From: Deltaproteobacteria bacterium
GTDB lineage: Bacteria; Desulfobacterota_B; Binatia; Bin18
NCBI GenBank assembly: GCA_012271025.1
Contig: JAAXHF010000729.1
Coordinates: forward strand, 1-10,627
Length of the DNA stretch: 10,627 nucleotides
Direction: 5' to 3'
Position 1 is the stretch's first letter. Each line of letters begins with the position of its first letter. Shown here piece after piece: positions 1 to 6,309 of the stretch. The position numbers and the translations under genes are program-made. Under the pieces are notes generated by a model. The model made no database searches. It was not told the origin of the DNA and was given only the letters and a program-made list of their open reading frames with translations.

Positions 1-282
1 GCCTGGAGCCTGTTCAACCTCGAGGTGATGTGTCACGCGCCGTTTGACGATGCGGTCACGCGGCTGGTCGAGGTCGGCAGCGGCGTCGAGACCAGCGGCC
101 GGACGCATATTATCCCGTCCATGCTCCAGGACGTGCTGGCCGGCAAAAAAACCGAGATTGATGAAACCGTCGGCTATGTGTGCCACGAAGGCCGGCGGCT
201 CGACATTCCGGTACCCTACACCGAGTTCGCCTACCGCAGCATCAAGGCGATTGAAGAGAATTTTGACGCCCGGGTCAGCTGA
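1..282 (+). CDS. C-terminal part of a 2-dehydropantoate 2-reductase (ketopantoate reductase) family protein, 5' truncated
   Basis: The reading frame is open from the first base and ends at TGA 280-282, giving the last 93 residues of a protein that begins outside the window. The fragment carries the C-terminal helical domain signature of the PanE/ApbA family. It has a Ser-Met-Leu-Gln-Asp block at fragment residues 40-44, followed by Thr-Glu-Ile-Asp at 51-54, where the family keeps substrate-binding Ser and Glu. A Glu-Gly-Arg-Arg-Leu-x-Ile-Pro stretch follows at 63-70. Family members reduce 2-ketopantoate to pantoate with NADPH in pantothenate synthesis, but many paralogues act on other 2-keto acids. 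The NADPH-binding Rossmann domain is not visible, so the substrate is open. The gene ends one base before the stop codon of the convergent LysM gene, and no terminator hairpin is seen between them. Confidence 0.8.
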   Translation, partial: AWSLFNLEVMCHAPFDDAVTRLVEVGSGVETSGRTHIIPSMLQDVLAGKKTEIDETVGYVCHEGRRLDIPVPYTEFAYRSIKAIEENFDARVS

Positions 283-283
283 T

Positions 284-1501
284 TCAGACCTGGTCAGGAA
301 TCCTCAGAATCTTGCCAATCCGCAGCCGTGAGCTGCCCAGCCGGTTGACGCGCATCAGCGCCCGGACCGAGGTGTCATAGCGTTGGGCGAGGTGTGACAG
401 GGTATCCCCCCGGCGCACAGTATGCAGGCGTGGCCGTTGGGCCACACGCGGCCGCGTCCGGCGATCTGGAATCCAGAGTTGTTGGCCAACCACAATACGC
501 GAGTTGGACAGCCGATTGGTCCGCATCAGGGTTCGGACCGAGGTGTCATAGCGGAGAGCGATATGGCTCAAAGTCTCTCCAGCCCTGACGGTGTGGGGCT
601 GGACACCTGCCCCGGGGGCAGACACGGCAAGCCGCACGGGCGATGACGGAGAGTGGTCGGCTAAATGGACACTGAGCGGCTGGCCGACAGCCAGCTGCTG
701 CAAGTACCAGAGATTGTTGTCTTGGCGCAGCGCGTCACGATCAACGCCAAAAGCACGGGCCAGATTCAGGGTCGAGTCGCCGACCCGCGAGGTATAGGAC
801 AGTGTTGTGCCGTTCACCTCAAGGACGGCCGGCGCCCGTGGGTCGGGAGCAACGAACAGCATGCCGGGGTGCAGCTGGTGGACGGCGAGGACGGGGTTGT
901 ACAAACGCAACAGGAATGCCGAGACGCCTGTCGTCCGGGCCACCGAGGCCCAGTCCTCACCCGGCTGCACCCGCCGCAGCCGCAGGCCTTCAGCCTCGCG
1001 CCGGATCTCGGCTTCGTGCAGGCGCAAGACCGATTTATACTGCTCGATCTGCATCACATCGTGCAGGACAGACAGTGGCAGAGCCGGCTGCGAGGCCAGC
1101 ACCTGGGGGCCGGCGATATAAGCGGCCAGCGCATAGTCGTGACGCTGGAGGCGCTCGGCCAGCTCGGCGAAGCGTCGTATCCCAGCCTCAAGATTGGCCT
1201 CGGCCGTACCTGCCGGCGTCGGATCCGAAGCGACCGGCAAATACGCGTTGCGCCGCAGCTCGCCTGAGGCGGACACGACAGCGTCGTTGCCCCCGGACTG
1301 GTGCAGGATCAGGGCGCGTGCCAGACGGGGGTCCAGCCCATGGCGACCAGCAGCGCTGAACAGCAACGCCTCGACCTGCATGCTTTTGCGGTACATGCCG
1401 ACCAGAGACGGGGAAAACTCGGGGCCGGCCCACGCCGGTTGAGTCCACAGCCAGGCGGCAATGATGAAAATGAGCCGGTTTCTCAGTCTAGGCTTGCCCA
1501 T
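284..1501 (-). CDS. Secreted LysM-repeat protein with a degenerate lytic transglycosylase (SLT-like) domain
   Basis: The product is 405 residues. ATG at 1501 is preferred over an in-frame ATG at 1525 because a purine-rich GGAGGAGGAG site lies just upstream of it. Residues 1-25 form a signal peptide with a likely cleavage site after Ala-Trp-Ala. Residues about 35-160 follow the layout of the soluble lytic transglycosylase fold, including an Ala-Ala-Tyr-x-Ala-Gly-Pro stretch at 126-132. The position of the catalytic Glu, normally Glu-Ser-Gly, reads Gln68-Ser-Gly, and the Gly-Leu-Met-Gln motif is lost, so catalysis is doubtful. Four LysM or LysM-like modules follow at about 177-219, 235-279, 302-345 and 359-402. 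The last two are nearly the same and are separated by a basic linker. LysM modules bind the glycan strand of peptidoglycan. The likely role is periplasmic wall binding or scaffolding; a divergent active enzyme is the alternative. Confidence 0.8.
   Translation of the reverse strand: MGKPRLRNRLIFIIAAWLWTQPAWAGPEFSPSLVGMYRKSMQVEALLFSAAGRHGLDPRLARALILHQSGGNDAVVSASGELRRNAYLPVASDPTPAGTAEANLEAGIRRFAELAERLQRHDYALAAYIAGPQVLASQPALPLSVLHDVMQIEQYKSVLRLHEAEIRREAEGLRLRRVQPGEDWASVARTTGVSAFLLRLYNPVLAVHQLHPGMLFVAPDPRAPAVLEVNGTTLSYTSRVGDSTLNLARAFGVDRDALRQDNNLWYLQQLAVGQPLSVHLADHSPSSPVRLAVSAPGAGVQPHTVRAGETLSHIALRYDTSVRTLMRTNRLSNSRIVVGQQLWIPDRRTRPRVAQRPRLHTVRRGDTLSHLAQRYDTSVRALMRVNRLGSSRLRIGKILRIPDQV
363..553. 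repeat. Tandem LysM-coding repeat with an exactly repeated 20-base core
   Basis: The two C-terminal LysM modules of the minus-strand gene are encoded by similar DNA. A 20-base block at 363-382 recurs without change at 534-553, a period of 171 bases or 57 codons. It encodes the Arg-Tyr-Asp-Thr-Ser-Val-Arg core. Flanking bases also match in part, for example the cgcatcag stretches just upstream of each copy. This fits a module duplication, or gene conversion between modules, more recent than the origin of the two N-terminal LysM modules. Confidence 0.75.
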
Positions 1502-1587
1502 TGTTCTCCTCCTCCTCCACTCCACAGCCTACGGCCCGGCGCATGACAGTCCCGTGAGAGGTCTGCAATCACCGAACAGGACTCTCC

Positions 1588-1616
1588 ATTATTCCTGGCA
1601 ACGGCCCGGACCTCAA
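1588..1616 (-). promoter_or_regulatory. Predicted sigma-70-type promoter for the LysM gene
   Basis: On the minus strand TTGAGG (1616-1611) and AATAAT (1593-1588) are separated by 17 bases, matching 4 of 6 and 5 of 6 consensus positions. The predicted transcript would start near 1581, giving an untranslated leader of about 80 bases before the ATG at 1501. The call rests on motif match and position only. Confidence 0.45.
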
Positions 1617-1678
1617 GCCTGACCAGGAACTTTCTCAGTCCTGCCCGGAGCACAGCCCTACCCGGGGCTCGCCCGCCA

Positions 1679-1707
1679 TTGAGCAATCCGGCTATTTTGC
1701 CTATGGT
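1679..1707 (+). promoter_or_regulatory. Predicted promoter for the small membrane peptide and DsbA-like gene
   Basis: TTGAGC (1679-1684) and TATGGT (1702-1707) are separated by 17 bases, each matching 4 of 6 consensus positions. The predicted start near 1714 lies about 30 bases before the ATG at 1746. This site is divergent from the promoter-like site at 1588-1616. Nothing else was found in the 244-base gap between the two genes apart from the ribosome binding sites. Confidence 0.4.
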
Positions 1708-1745
1708 GTAGCAAATGTGTGTCAACGCCCACATGAGGAGGAACA

Positions 1746-1847
1746 ATGGACAAGAGTCAAGGACAGGGACCGGCCTGGATTGTGTTTTTGATCTGGATGC
1801 TCATCCCGCTCCTCGTCTTCTTTCTGCTCATTACGTTCACCGGTTGA
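1746..1847 (+). CDS. 33-residue single-span membrane peptide, unknown function
   Basis: This short reading frame starts with ATG 1746 and ends with TGA 1845-1847. A strong ribosome binding site, GAGGAGGA at 1735-1742, sits three bases before the ATG. The peptide has a short polar N-terminus (MDKSQGQGPA), then a continuous hydrophobic stretch from about residue 11 to 31 rich in Ile, Leu, Phe and Val with a central Pro21, and ends Phe-Thr-Gly. It looks like one transmembrane helix with almost no soluble part. It is followed after 19 bases by the secreted DsbA-like protein, so the two are probably transcribed together. I do not recognise a family. It may be a small partner or stabiliser of a membrane complex. 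The strong ribosome binding site and clean hydrophobic pattern argue against a chance frame. Confidence 0.6.
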   Translation: MDKSQGQGPAWIVFLIWMLIPLLVFFLLITFTG

Positions 1848-1866
1848 GCGAGACGAGGACATGGCT

Positions 1867-2898
1867 ATGAAAACAGACCGGCTCGTTGGCGCAGGCCTGC
1901 TCGTCTGGCTGCTCAGCTTCTCACTCCCCGCGTCCGGCCAACAGGCCAAGCCGATTCCGGAAGCGGCTCCAAACGCCGTTCTGGCCACCATTGAGGGCCA
2001 CCCCATCACCCAGGCTGACATTGAGGACCGTATCAAGGGCCAGATGCTGCGCCTCAACAACCAGATCTACACCCTCAAGAAACAGGCCGTCGATGGCCTG
2101 ATCAATGAGCGCCTGCTGGCCATCGAAGCCGGTAAACGCGGCCTCTCCAGCCAGGAGCTGTTACAGCGGGAGGTCACGGACAAGACCCGGACCGTCAGCG
2201 AGGAAGAAATTGAGGCGTTTTACCAGGCCAATGCGGCGCGTCTGGGCGATACGCCGCTGGACGAGGTGCGCGACCGCCTGGCCCAACAGTTGCAGCGGAC
2301 CGCGCGGCGCGGCCGCCAACAGGCTTTCATTCAGGAGTTGCGCAAGGCGGCCGCCATCAACATCCACCTCAAGCCGCCGATTGTTGAGGTGGCGGTTGAC
2401 AACGCGCCGAGCCGGGGTTCGGCCGAGGCGCCGGTCACCCTGGTCGAGTTTGGCGATTACGAATGTCCGTACTGCGCCCGTGCCCAGGCCACCCTGAGTC
2501 AAATCCGGGAGACCTATAAAGACCAGGTCAGGCTGGTGTTCAAGGACTTTCCCCTGTCATCCCATCCCCGAGCCCAGAAGGCGGCCGAAGCGGCCCGGTG
2601 TGCCGGCGAACAGGACAAATACTGGGACTACCACGATGTGCTGTTCCGCAATACCAAGGCCCTGGAGGTGGAGCAGCTCAAACAGTACGCGGCCGACCTG
2701 CAACTCGATACGACACGTTTCGACACCTGTCTGGACAGCGGCCAGCAGGCGGCTGCGGTCCGCCAAGATCTGGCCCAGGGCACACAGCTGGGGGTCAGCG
2801 GCACGCCCGCGTTTTTCATCAACGGGCGCTTCATGTCCGGGGCGCGACGGTTCTCGGCCTTTCAGGAATTGATTGAGGACGCGCTGGCCGCAGACTGA
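1867..2898 (+). CDS. Secreted thiol oxidoreductase: SurA-N-like domain fused to a DsbA/thioredoxin_4 domain
   Basis: ATG 1867 is chosen over ATG 1861 because the GAGGA site at 1855-1859 is seven bases from it and only one base from the earlier ATG. The product is 343 residues. Residues 1-25 form a signal peptide ending near Ala-Ser-Gly-Gln-Gln. Residues about 35-165 resemble the N-terminal helical chaperone region of SurA/PpiC proteins, but no peptidyl-prolyl isomerase domain follows. Residues about 172-340 are a DsbA-like domain with the redox motif Cys200-Pro-Tyr-Cys203 and a cis-proline loop Gly-Thr-Pro314. A second cysteine pair, Cys245 and Cys288, is typical of this branch. The protein is expected to oxidise or isomerise disulfides in exported proteins in the periplasm. 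The chaperone-like part may hold unfolded clients. A VKOR-DsbA fusion lies two genes downstream. Confidence 0.85.
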   Translation: MKTDRLVGAGLLVWLLSFSLPASGQQAKPIPEAAPNAVLATIEGHPITQADIEDRIKGQMLRLNNQIYTLKKQAVDGLINERLLAIEAGKRGLSSQELLQREVTDKTRTVSEEEIEAFYQANAARLGDTPLDEVRDRLAQQLQRTARRGRQQAFIQELRKAAAINIHLKPPIVEVAVDNAPSRGSAEAPVTLVEFGDYECPYCARAQATLSQIRETYKDQVRLVFKDFPLSSHPRAQKAAEAARCAGEQDKYWDYHDVLFRNTKALEVEQLKQYAADLQLDTTRFDTCLDSGQQAAAVRQDLAQGTQLGVSGTPAFFINGRFMSGARRFSAFQELIEDALAAD

Positions 2899-2917
2899 GC
2901 GTGGGGGAAACATCCAC

Positions 2918-3979
2918 TCATAAGGCTCGGACTACGGGCATGACCTGCTCGGCAAAGCTCCGCATGCTGGCCAACACCTGTTCGTGGGGCACCAAGCCGC
3001 CCGGGTTGAACCAGCAGATAAGCTGATCCATGCCACACTGCCGGTGGGCGGCGCGGATCTTCTCGACGCACAGCTCAGGCGGACCGTACAGCGCCATGGT
3101 GTCGTCGATCACGTCCCAGGTTACGGATTGCTGTCGCTGTCGGACCTCCCGCAGATAGGCATAGGACGCAGCCTGGCTCTGCCCCCGCTCGCCAAGCTCA
3201 GCCTGGGCCGTAACCGTCCGAAAATAGTGCATGACGCTGGGCTCGACCTGTTGGCGGACCTGAGCCCGGCTGTCGGCCACATACACCGGAAAGAGGACCG
3301 CGCTGTCGGGCCGTTTGCCTTGGTGACCGGCAGCCCGAAACGCCCGATAGTAGCCGTCGAGGTGCTCGACCAGCTTGGGCATGGGGTTGATCGGAGAGGC
3401 GACAAAGACCGGGGAGCCGCGCTGGCCGGCAAAGCTGGCCGTCTCCGGGCTGTTGGCTGCAATCCGTAGCGGCGGGTGCGGTTTTTGGAACGGCTTGGGC
3501 ACGACCGAGGTGGGTGGAATCTGGAAATAGCGGCCCTCAAAAGCACAGGTGTCCTGGCTCCAGGCCTGCTCGATAATGCTCAGGGCTTCCTCAAAACGCT
3601 CCCGGCTCTCGTCCCTGGGCACGCCCAGCCCCTGAAAATGAATGGCAATCGTACCCCGACCGACCCCCAGTTCGAGCCGTCCGTGACTGAGAAGATCGAC
3701 GGTGGCGGCGTCTTCGGCGGTCCGCAGCGGGTGCTGCAAGGACAGCAGGGCCACGGCCAGCCCCAGGCGAATGCGCTGCGTCCGCTGAGCCAGGGCCGTG
3801 GCAACGATCAGCGGCGAGGGCATGATCGAAAACGGCCGGTTGAAGTGCAGCTCGGCCAGCCAGGCCGTATCAAAGCCCAGCGCATCGGCGTATTCGATCT
3901 GTTCCAGGGTCTGCTGGTAGCGGTCAATTTCGCTCTGGTCGGGAGCGCACGGCAGTTGGTAGAAAAGACCGAATTTCAT
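2918..3979 (-). CDS. LLM class flavin-dependent oxidoreductase (bacterial luciferase-like)
   Basis: The product is 353 residues, the usual length for luciferase-like monooxygenases. ATG 3979 is preceded on the minus strand by GAGGA at a spacing of six. The N-terminus MKFGLFYQLP forms the first strand of the TIM barrel. Ala-Trp-Leu-Ala-Glu-Leu-His-Phe at 39-46 and Asp-Leu-Leu-Ser-x-Gly-Arg-Leu-Glu-Leu-Gly-Val-Gly-Arg-Gly at 95-109 are the conserved flavin-site blocks of the family. Members use reduced FMN or F420 to oxidise diverse small molecules, and the sequence does not reveal the cofactor or substrate. No flavin reductase lies nearby. The gene converges with the DsbA-like gene (19-base gap) and is divergent from the VKOR fusion. 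It splits two disulfide-related genes but has no evident role in disulfide chemistry. Confidence 0.9.
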   Translation of the reverse strand: MKFGLFYQLPCAPDQSEIDRYQQTLEQIEYADALGFDTAWLAELHFNRPFSIMPSPLIVATALAQRTQRIRLGLAVALLSLQHPLRTAEDAATVDLLSHGRLELGVGRGTIAIHFQGLGVPRDESRERFEEALSIIEQAWSQDTCAFEGRYFQIPPTSVVPKPFQKPHPPLRIAANSPETASFAGQRGSPVFVASPINPMPKLVEHLDGYYRAFRAAGHQGKRPDSAVLFPVYVADSRAQVRQQVEPSVMHYFRTVTAQAELGERGQSQAASYAYLREVRQRQQSVTWDVIDDTMALYGPPELCVEKIRAAHRQCGMDQLICWFNPGGLVPHEQVLASMRSFAEQVMPVVRAL

Positions 3980-4072
3980 GCTGAATCCTCATGGCTGGGC
4001 GCTGCCGTCCGGGCGTATCCAGGTGCCCCCCTCTTGGCCAGCCCAAAACGACTGTGGTAGGTGTCTCATACT

Positions 4073-5272
4073 ATGTCAGAAAAGAAAAACAAGGCGGGAC
4101 GCCGCAGGAACAGCCAGGTGGCCGCTCGGCCGGCAGCCCGATCCCTGCCGAGCGGCCCGCTGCTGCTGACCCGTCTCCTGGCCCTGCTCGGCCTGGGCAT
4201 CGGCGCCTATCTGTCGGTTCTGCACTATCAGGCCGAGGGTCTGGTCACCTCCCATTTTTGCCAGCCCGGCTCGGTCATCGACTGTACCTCGGTGCTCAAC
4301 AGCACGTATGCCAGCCTGTTTGACGTGCCGGTGGCCGTGTGGGCGACCGCAGCCTACGCCGTCACCCTTGTCCTGGCCTTCATTCCCCAGGCCCTGGCCC
4401 TGCTGTTTGTGTGTTCCTGGCTGGCGGTGTTTGGGCTGTATATGGCTGCGGTGTCGTTTTTCCAGCTCCAGTCGGTGTGCCTGTTTTGCTCCGCACTGTA
4501 TGTGGTCAATATCGGGCTGTTTGTCGGCGCGCTCATGCTGGCCCGTTCCTCGGCCGACTTCGAGCCGGGTCAGTTCGCCCTTGGCCTGCTCGGCTGTGTG
4601 ATCCTGGTCGGTGGAATTGGCTGGTGGCAGGCCGGGCAGGCTCGGACCGAGCTGACGCAGCTCGATTTTATCGCCCCGAGCGCCGAGCGCATGGACAGGA
4701 GTTTCATCCGCTATTACAACCAACAGCGTGAGGTGGCCGTCCGCAGCCAGGAACGCCACGTCAAGGGCGAGCCGGACGCGCCGCTGCGGATTACCGAGTT
4801 TGTCGATTTCCGGTGTCCGAGCTGCGCCGTGGCCCGCGATTATCTGGCTTCCCTGCACGACGCCAACAAGGGCGCGGTGCGCATCGTCTTTCACCACTAT
4901 CCGCTTGACCAGGCCTGTAATCCGATCAACCAACAGGTCCACCCCTCGTCCTGCGCCGCGTCCATCGCCTCGGAATGCGCGAGCGAGCAGGACGCCTTTT
5001 GGGACTATGCCGACCGCCTGTTTGCCAACCAGAAGCGCTTTAGCCGCGCCGACCTGGTCGGTCACGCCGAGGCGCTGGACCTGGACATTGAGCAGTTCGA
5101 TACCTGTCTTGACGATCCACGTATGGAAGAGCGGGTGCGCCGGGATGTCGAAGAAGGGCGGCGGCTCGAAATCAGCGCCACGCCGACCCTGATCGTCAAC
5201 GGGCGGGTAATTGAGGGACTGCCACCGCCCAAAAAGCTGGCAACGCTGGTGACGATGCAGCGGCAGCAGTGA
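4073..5272 (+). CDS. VKOR-DsbA fusion: membrane quinone-linked disulfide-forming enzyme with periplasmic thioredoxin domain
   Basis: ATG 4073 is preferred (399 residues) over an upstream GTG at 4061; the only ribosome binding site candidate, GGTAGGTG, fits the ATG better. The N-terminus is short and basic, followed by four or five membrane segments between about residues 30 and 185. The VKOR marks are clear: loop cysteines Cys63 and Cys71 in the Cys-x7-Cys spacing also found in human VKORC1, a conserved Asn-Ser at 76-77, and the quinone-side motif Cys136-Leu-Phe-Cys139. Residues about 225-399 are a DsbA domain with Cys248-Pro-Ser-Cys251, cis-Pro371 and four further cysteines (282, 294, 302, 345). 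In this family electrons pass from substrate proteins to the DsbA domain, to the VKOR cysteines and then to quinone, which replaces the DsbA-DsbB pair. It could also reoxidise the DsbA-like protein encoded upstream. Confidence 0.92.
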   Translation: MSEKKNKAGRRRNSQVAARPAARSLPSGPLLLTRLLALLGLGIGAYLSVLHYQAEGLVTSHFCQPGSVIDCTSVLNSTYASLFDVPVAVWATAAYAVTLVLAFIPQALALLFVCSWLAVFGLYMAAVSFFQLQSVCLFCSALYVVNIGLFVGALMLARSSADFEPGQFALGLLGCVILVGGIGWWQAGQARTELTQLDFIAPSAERMDRSFIRYYNQQREVAVRSQERHVKGEPDAPLRITEFVDFRCPSCAVARDYLASLHDANKGAVRIVFHHYPLDQACNPINQQVHPSSCAASIASECASEQDAFWDYADRLFANQKRFSRADLVGHAEALDLDIEQFDTCLDDPRMEERVRRDVEEGRRLEISATPTLIVNGRVIEGLPPPKKLATLVTMQRQQ

Positions 5273-5295
5273 AGCTGGGGATGAAAACCCTAGCT
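5273..5295. terminator. Hairpin between convergent VKOR-DsbA and DUF2442 genes, without a U-tract
   Basis: Bases 5273-5280 pair with 5288-5295 in an 8-base-pair stem with one G-T wobble and a 7-base loop. The hairpin starts directly after the VKOR-DsbA stop and overlaps the stop codon of the minus-strand gene. No T-run follows on either strand, so termination is uncertain. It may instead protect a 3' end. Confidence 0.35.
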
Positions 5296-5530
5296 ATGCC
5301 CTACCCTTGGCTTTCAAGGAGAACCTGTCGGGGTGTTCAATCGTTCGCAAGCCGATATCCACGTCCAAATCAGGCCAGTAAAAGTGCCCCGGCGTTGGCT
5401 CTTCGACATTGACGATTTTGCGAACAGAAGCATCCTGAAACCAGGGAAAATCTTCGTACGCCAGAAACAGTTCTCTATCACCCACCAGGAGCCACACACC
5501 ATGCCTGGAGATGTTCGTGACCTCGGCCAT
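5294..5530 (-). CDS. DUF2442-type small protein
   Basis: The product is 78 residues, the usual size for this family. It has a hydrophobic Gly-Val-Trp-Leu-Leu stretch at 11-15, an aromatic Glu-Asp-Phe-Pro-Trp-Phe block at 26-31 and a Tyr-Trp-Pro-Asp-Leu-Asp-Val-Asp block at 51-58. These features recall the DUF2442 branch that occurs in many bacteria, often beside a DUF4160 gene in a toxin-antitoxin-like pair. No DUF4160 partner is present here, since the next gene on this strand is an EthD protein. The function is unknown. The start at 5530 has only a weak ribosome binding site, and no other start is better. The gene may be a leftover half of a pair, or translated at a low level. Confidence 0.65.
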   Translation of the reverse strand: MAEVTNISRHGVWLLVGDRELFLAYEDFPWFQDASVRKIVNVEEPTPGHFYWPDLDVDIGLRTIEHPDRFSLKAKGRA

Positions 5531-5545
5531 TAGACTCAGCGCGGT

Positions 5546-6217
5546 TTAGCCGACGATGACGTGCTCCTTGGTGATGATCAGCGGCAGCGTGCCGGGCGCG
5601 ATGAAATTCGGCTCGTCAGCTCGGGTTCGCTCGTACTCGGGCGTGGTGGCCGACACGCGCATGGCTTGGGTGCTGTCAAACCAGGTCAGGGCCACGCCGT
5701 CATACAGCGGCGTTTTGCCGCTCTTGTAGATCGACAGCCGGGTATGGCTCTGGACATAGCGCCGGACAACCGGGATGGCCGCGCCGAGCGGACCATGAAT
5801 CTCACGCCAGTGGGTCTGGAAATCCTCAATCGGCATGCCCGGTTTGTGGCTCACAAACTCGACGTTTTTGACCCCGTCGTCAGGAATCGGGCCGTCTTTG
5901 ATGACATGCTCCTCGGTGATGATCGTGCCCTGGCTGGCCACATCCATGAAGTTCGGCTCGTCGGCCCGCACCGCGGCAAACTCCGGTGTGCCGGCCTGAC
6001 GACGCATGACATCGGTCGTATCGAACCACAGCTCGGCCATGCCGTCGTAGACGGGTTCGCCCTTACGGTAGCCGGACAGAATGGTGTGGGACTGCACGTA
6101 GCGCCGGATACCGGGCAGTTTGACCACGATATCGGCGTGGCTGGTCCGCCAGTAGGCCTGGAAGTCCTCGACCGACATGCCGGCCTTGCGCTTGAAAAAG
6201 GCGATCAGTTTGACCAT
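5546..6217 (-). CDS. Protein with two tandem EthD domains
   Basis: The product is 223 residues. ATG 6217 is preceded by AGGAGGAA at a good distance. The sequence is an internal duplication. Residues about 1-110 and 116-223 each follow the EthD pattern: a first strand, Glu-Asp-Phe-Gln-x-x-Trp-Arg, a His, then Arg-Arg-Tyr-Val-Gln-Ser-His-Thr at 38-45 and 152-159, and Arg-Ala-Asp-Glu-Pro-Asn-Phe at 84-90 and 199-205. Single EthD domains form ferredoxin-like dimers, so the tandem form probably makes the same barrel within one chain. EthD was named from ethyl tert-butyl ether degradation clusters, where it is needed but has no clear catalytic role. It lies divergent from the acyl-CoA dehydrogenase, which suggests small-molecule catabolism, but the substrate cannot be named. 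Confidence 0.85.
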   Translation of the reverse strand: MVKLIAFFKRKAGMSVEDFQAYWRTSHADIVVKLPGIRRYVQSHTILSGYRKGEPVYDGMAELWFDTTDVMRRQAGTPEFAAVRADEPNFMDVASQGTIITEEHVIKDGPIPDDGVKNVEFVSHKPGMPIEDFQTHWREIHGPLGAAIPVVRRYVQSHTRLSIYKSGKTPLYDGVALTWFDSTQAMRVSATTPEYERTRADEPNFIAPGTLPLIITKEHVIVG

Positions 6218-6309
6218 ACGTCTTTTCCTCCTGCGTCTACCTATGGCATGCTGCTGACCTGGGTCAAGGCAAGCGGCGCTCTCGAACGGCAGGAACAGAA
6301 GGACACGGC

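Noticed and set aside
665..1267. 200-codon open frame on the plus strand across the LysM gene
   Set aside because: It is antisense to a gene with clear LysM and signal peptide features. It has no recognisable domain, and long antisense frames are expected in GC-rich DNA.
2899..2917. Terminator between the convergent DsbA-like and flavin oxidoreductase genes
   Set aside because: The 19 bases contain no inverted repeat or T-run.
3980..4072. Promoter pair in the divergent gap between the flavin oxidoreductase and VKOR-DsbA genes
   Set aside because: CATACT at 4067-4072 resembles a -10 element, but no -35 element was found at a suitable distance and it abuts the start codon. No convincing site was seen on the other strand.
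4076..5065. 329-codon open frame antisense to the VKOR-DsbA gene
   Set aside because: The opposite strand encodes a protein with all VKOR and DsbA motifs. The antisense product is low-complexity and matches no family I know.
6240..6267. Minus-strand promoter for the EthD gene (TTGACC, 16 bases, CATAGG)
   Set aside because: The -35 element is good, but the -10 element matches only 3 of 6 and the start would fall on the ribosome binding site, so it is too weak to list.
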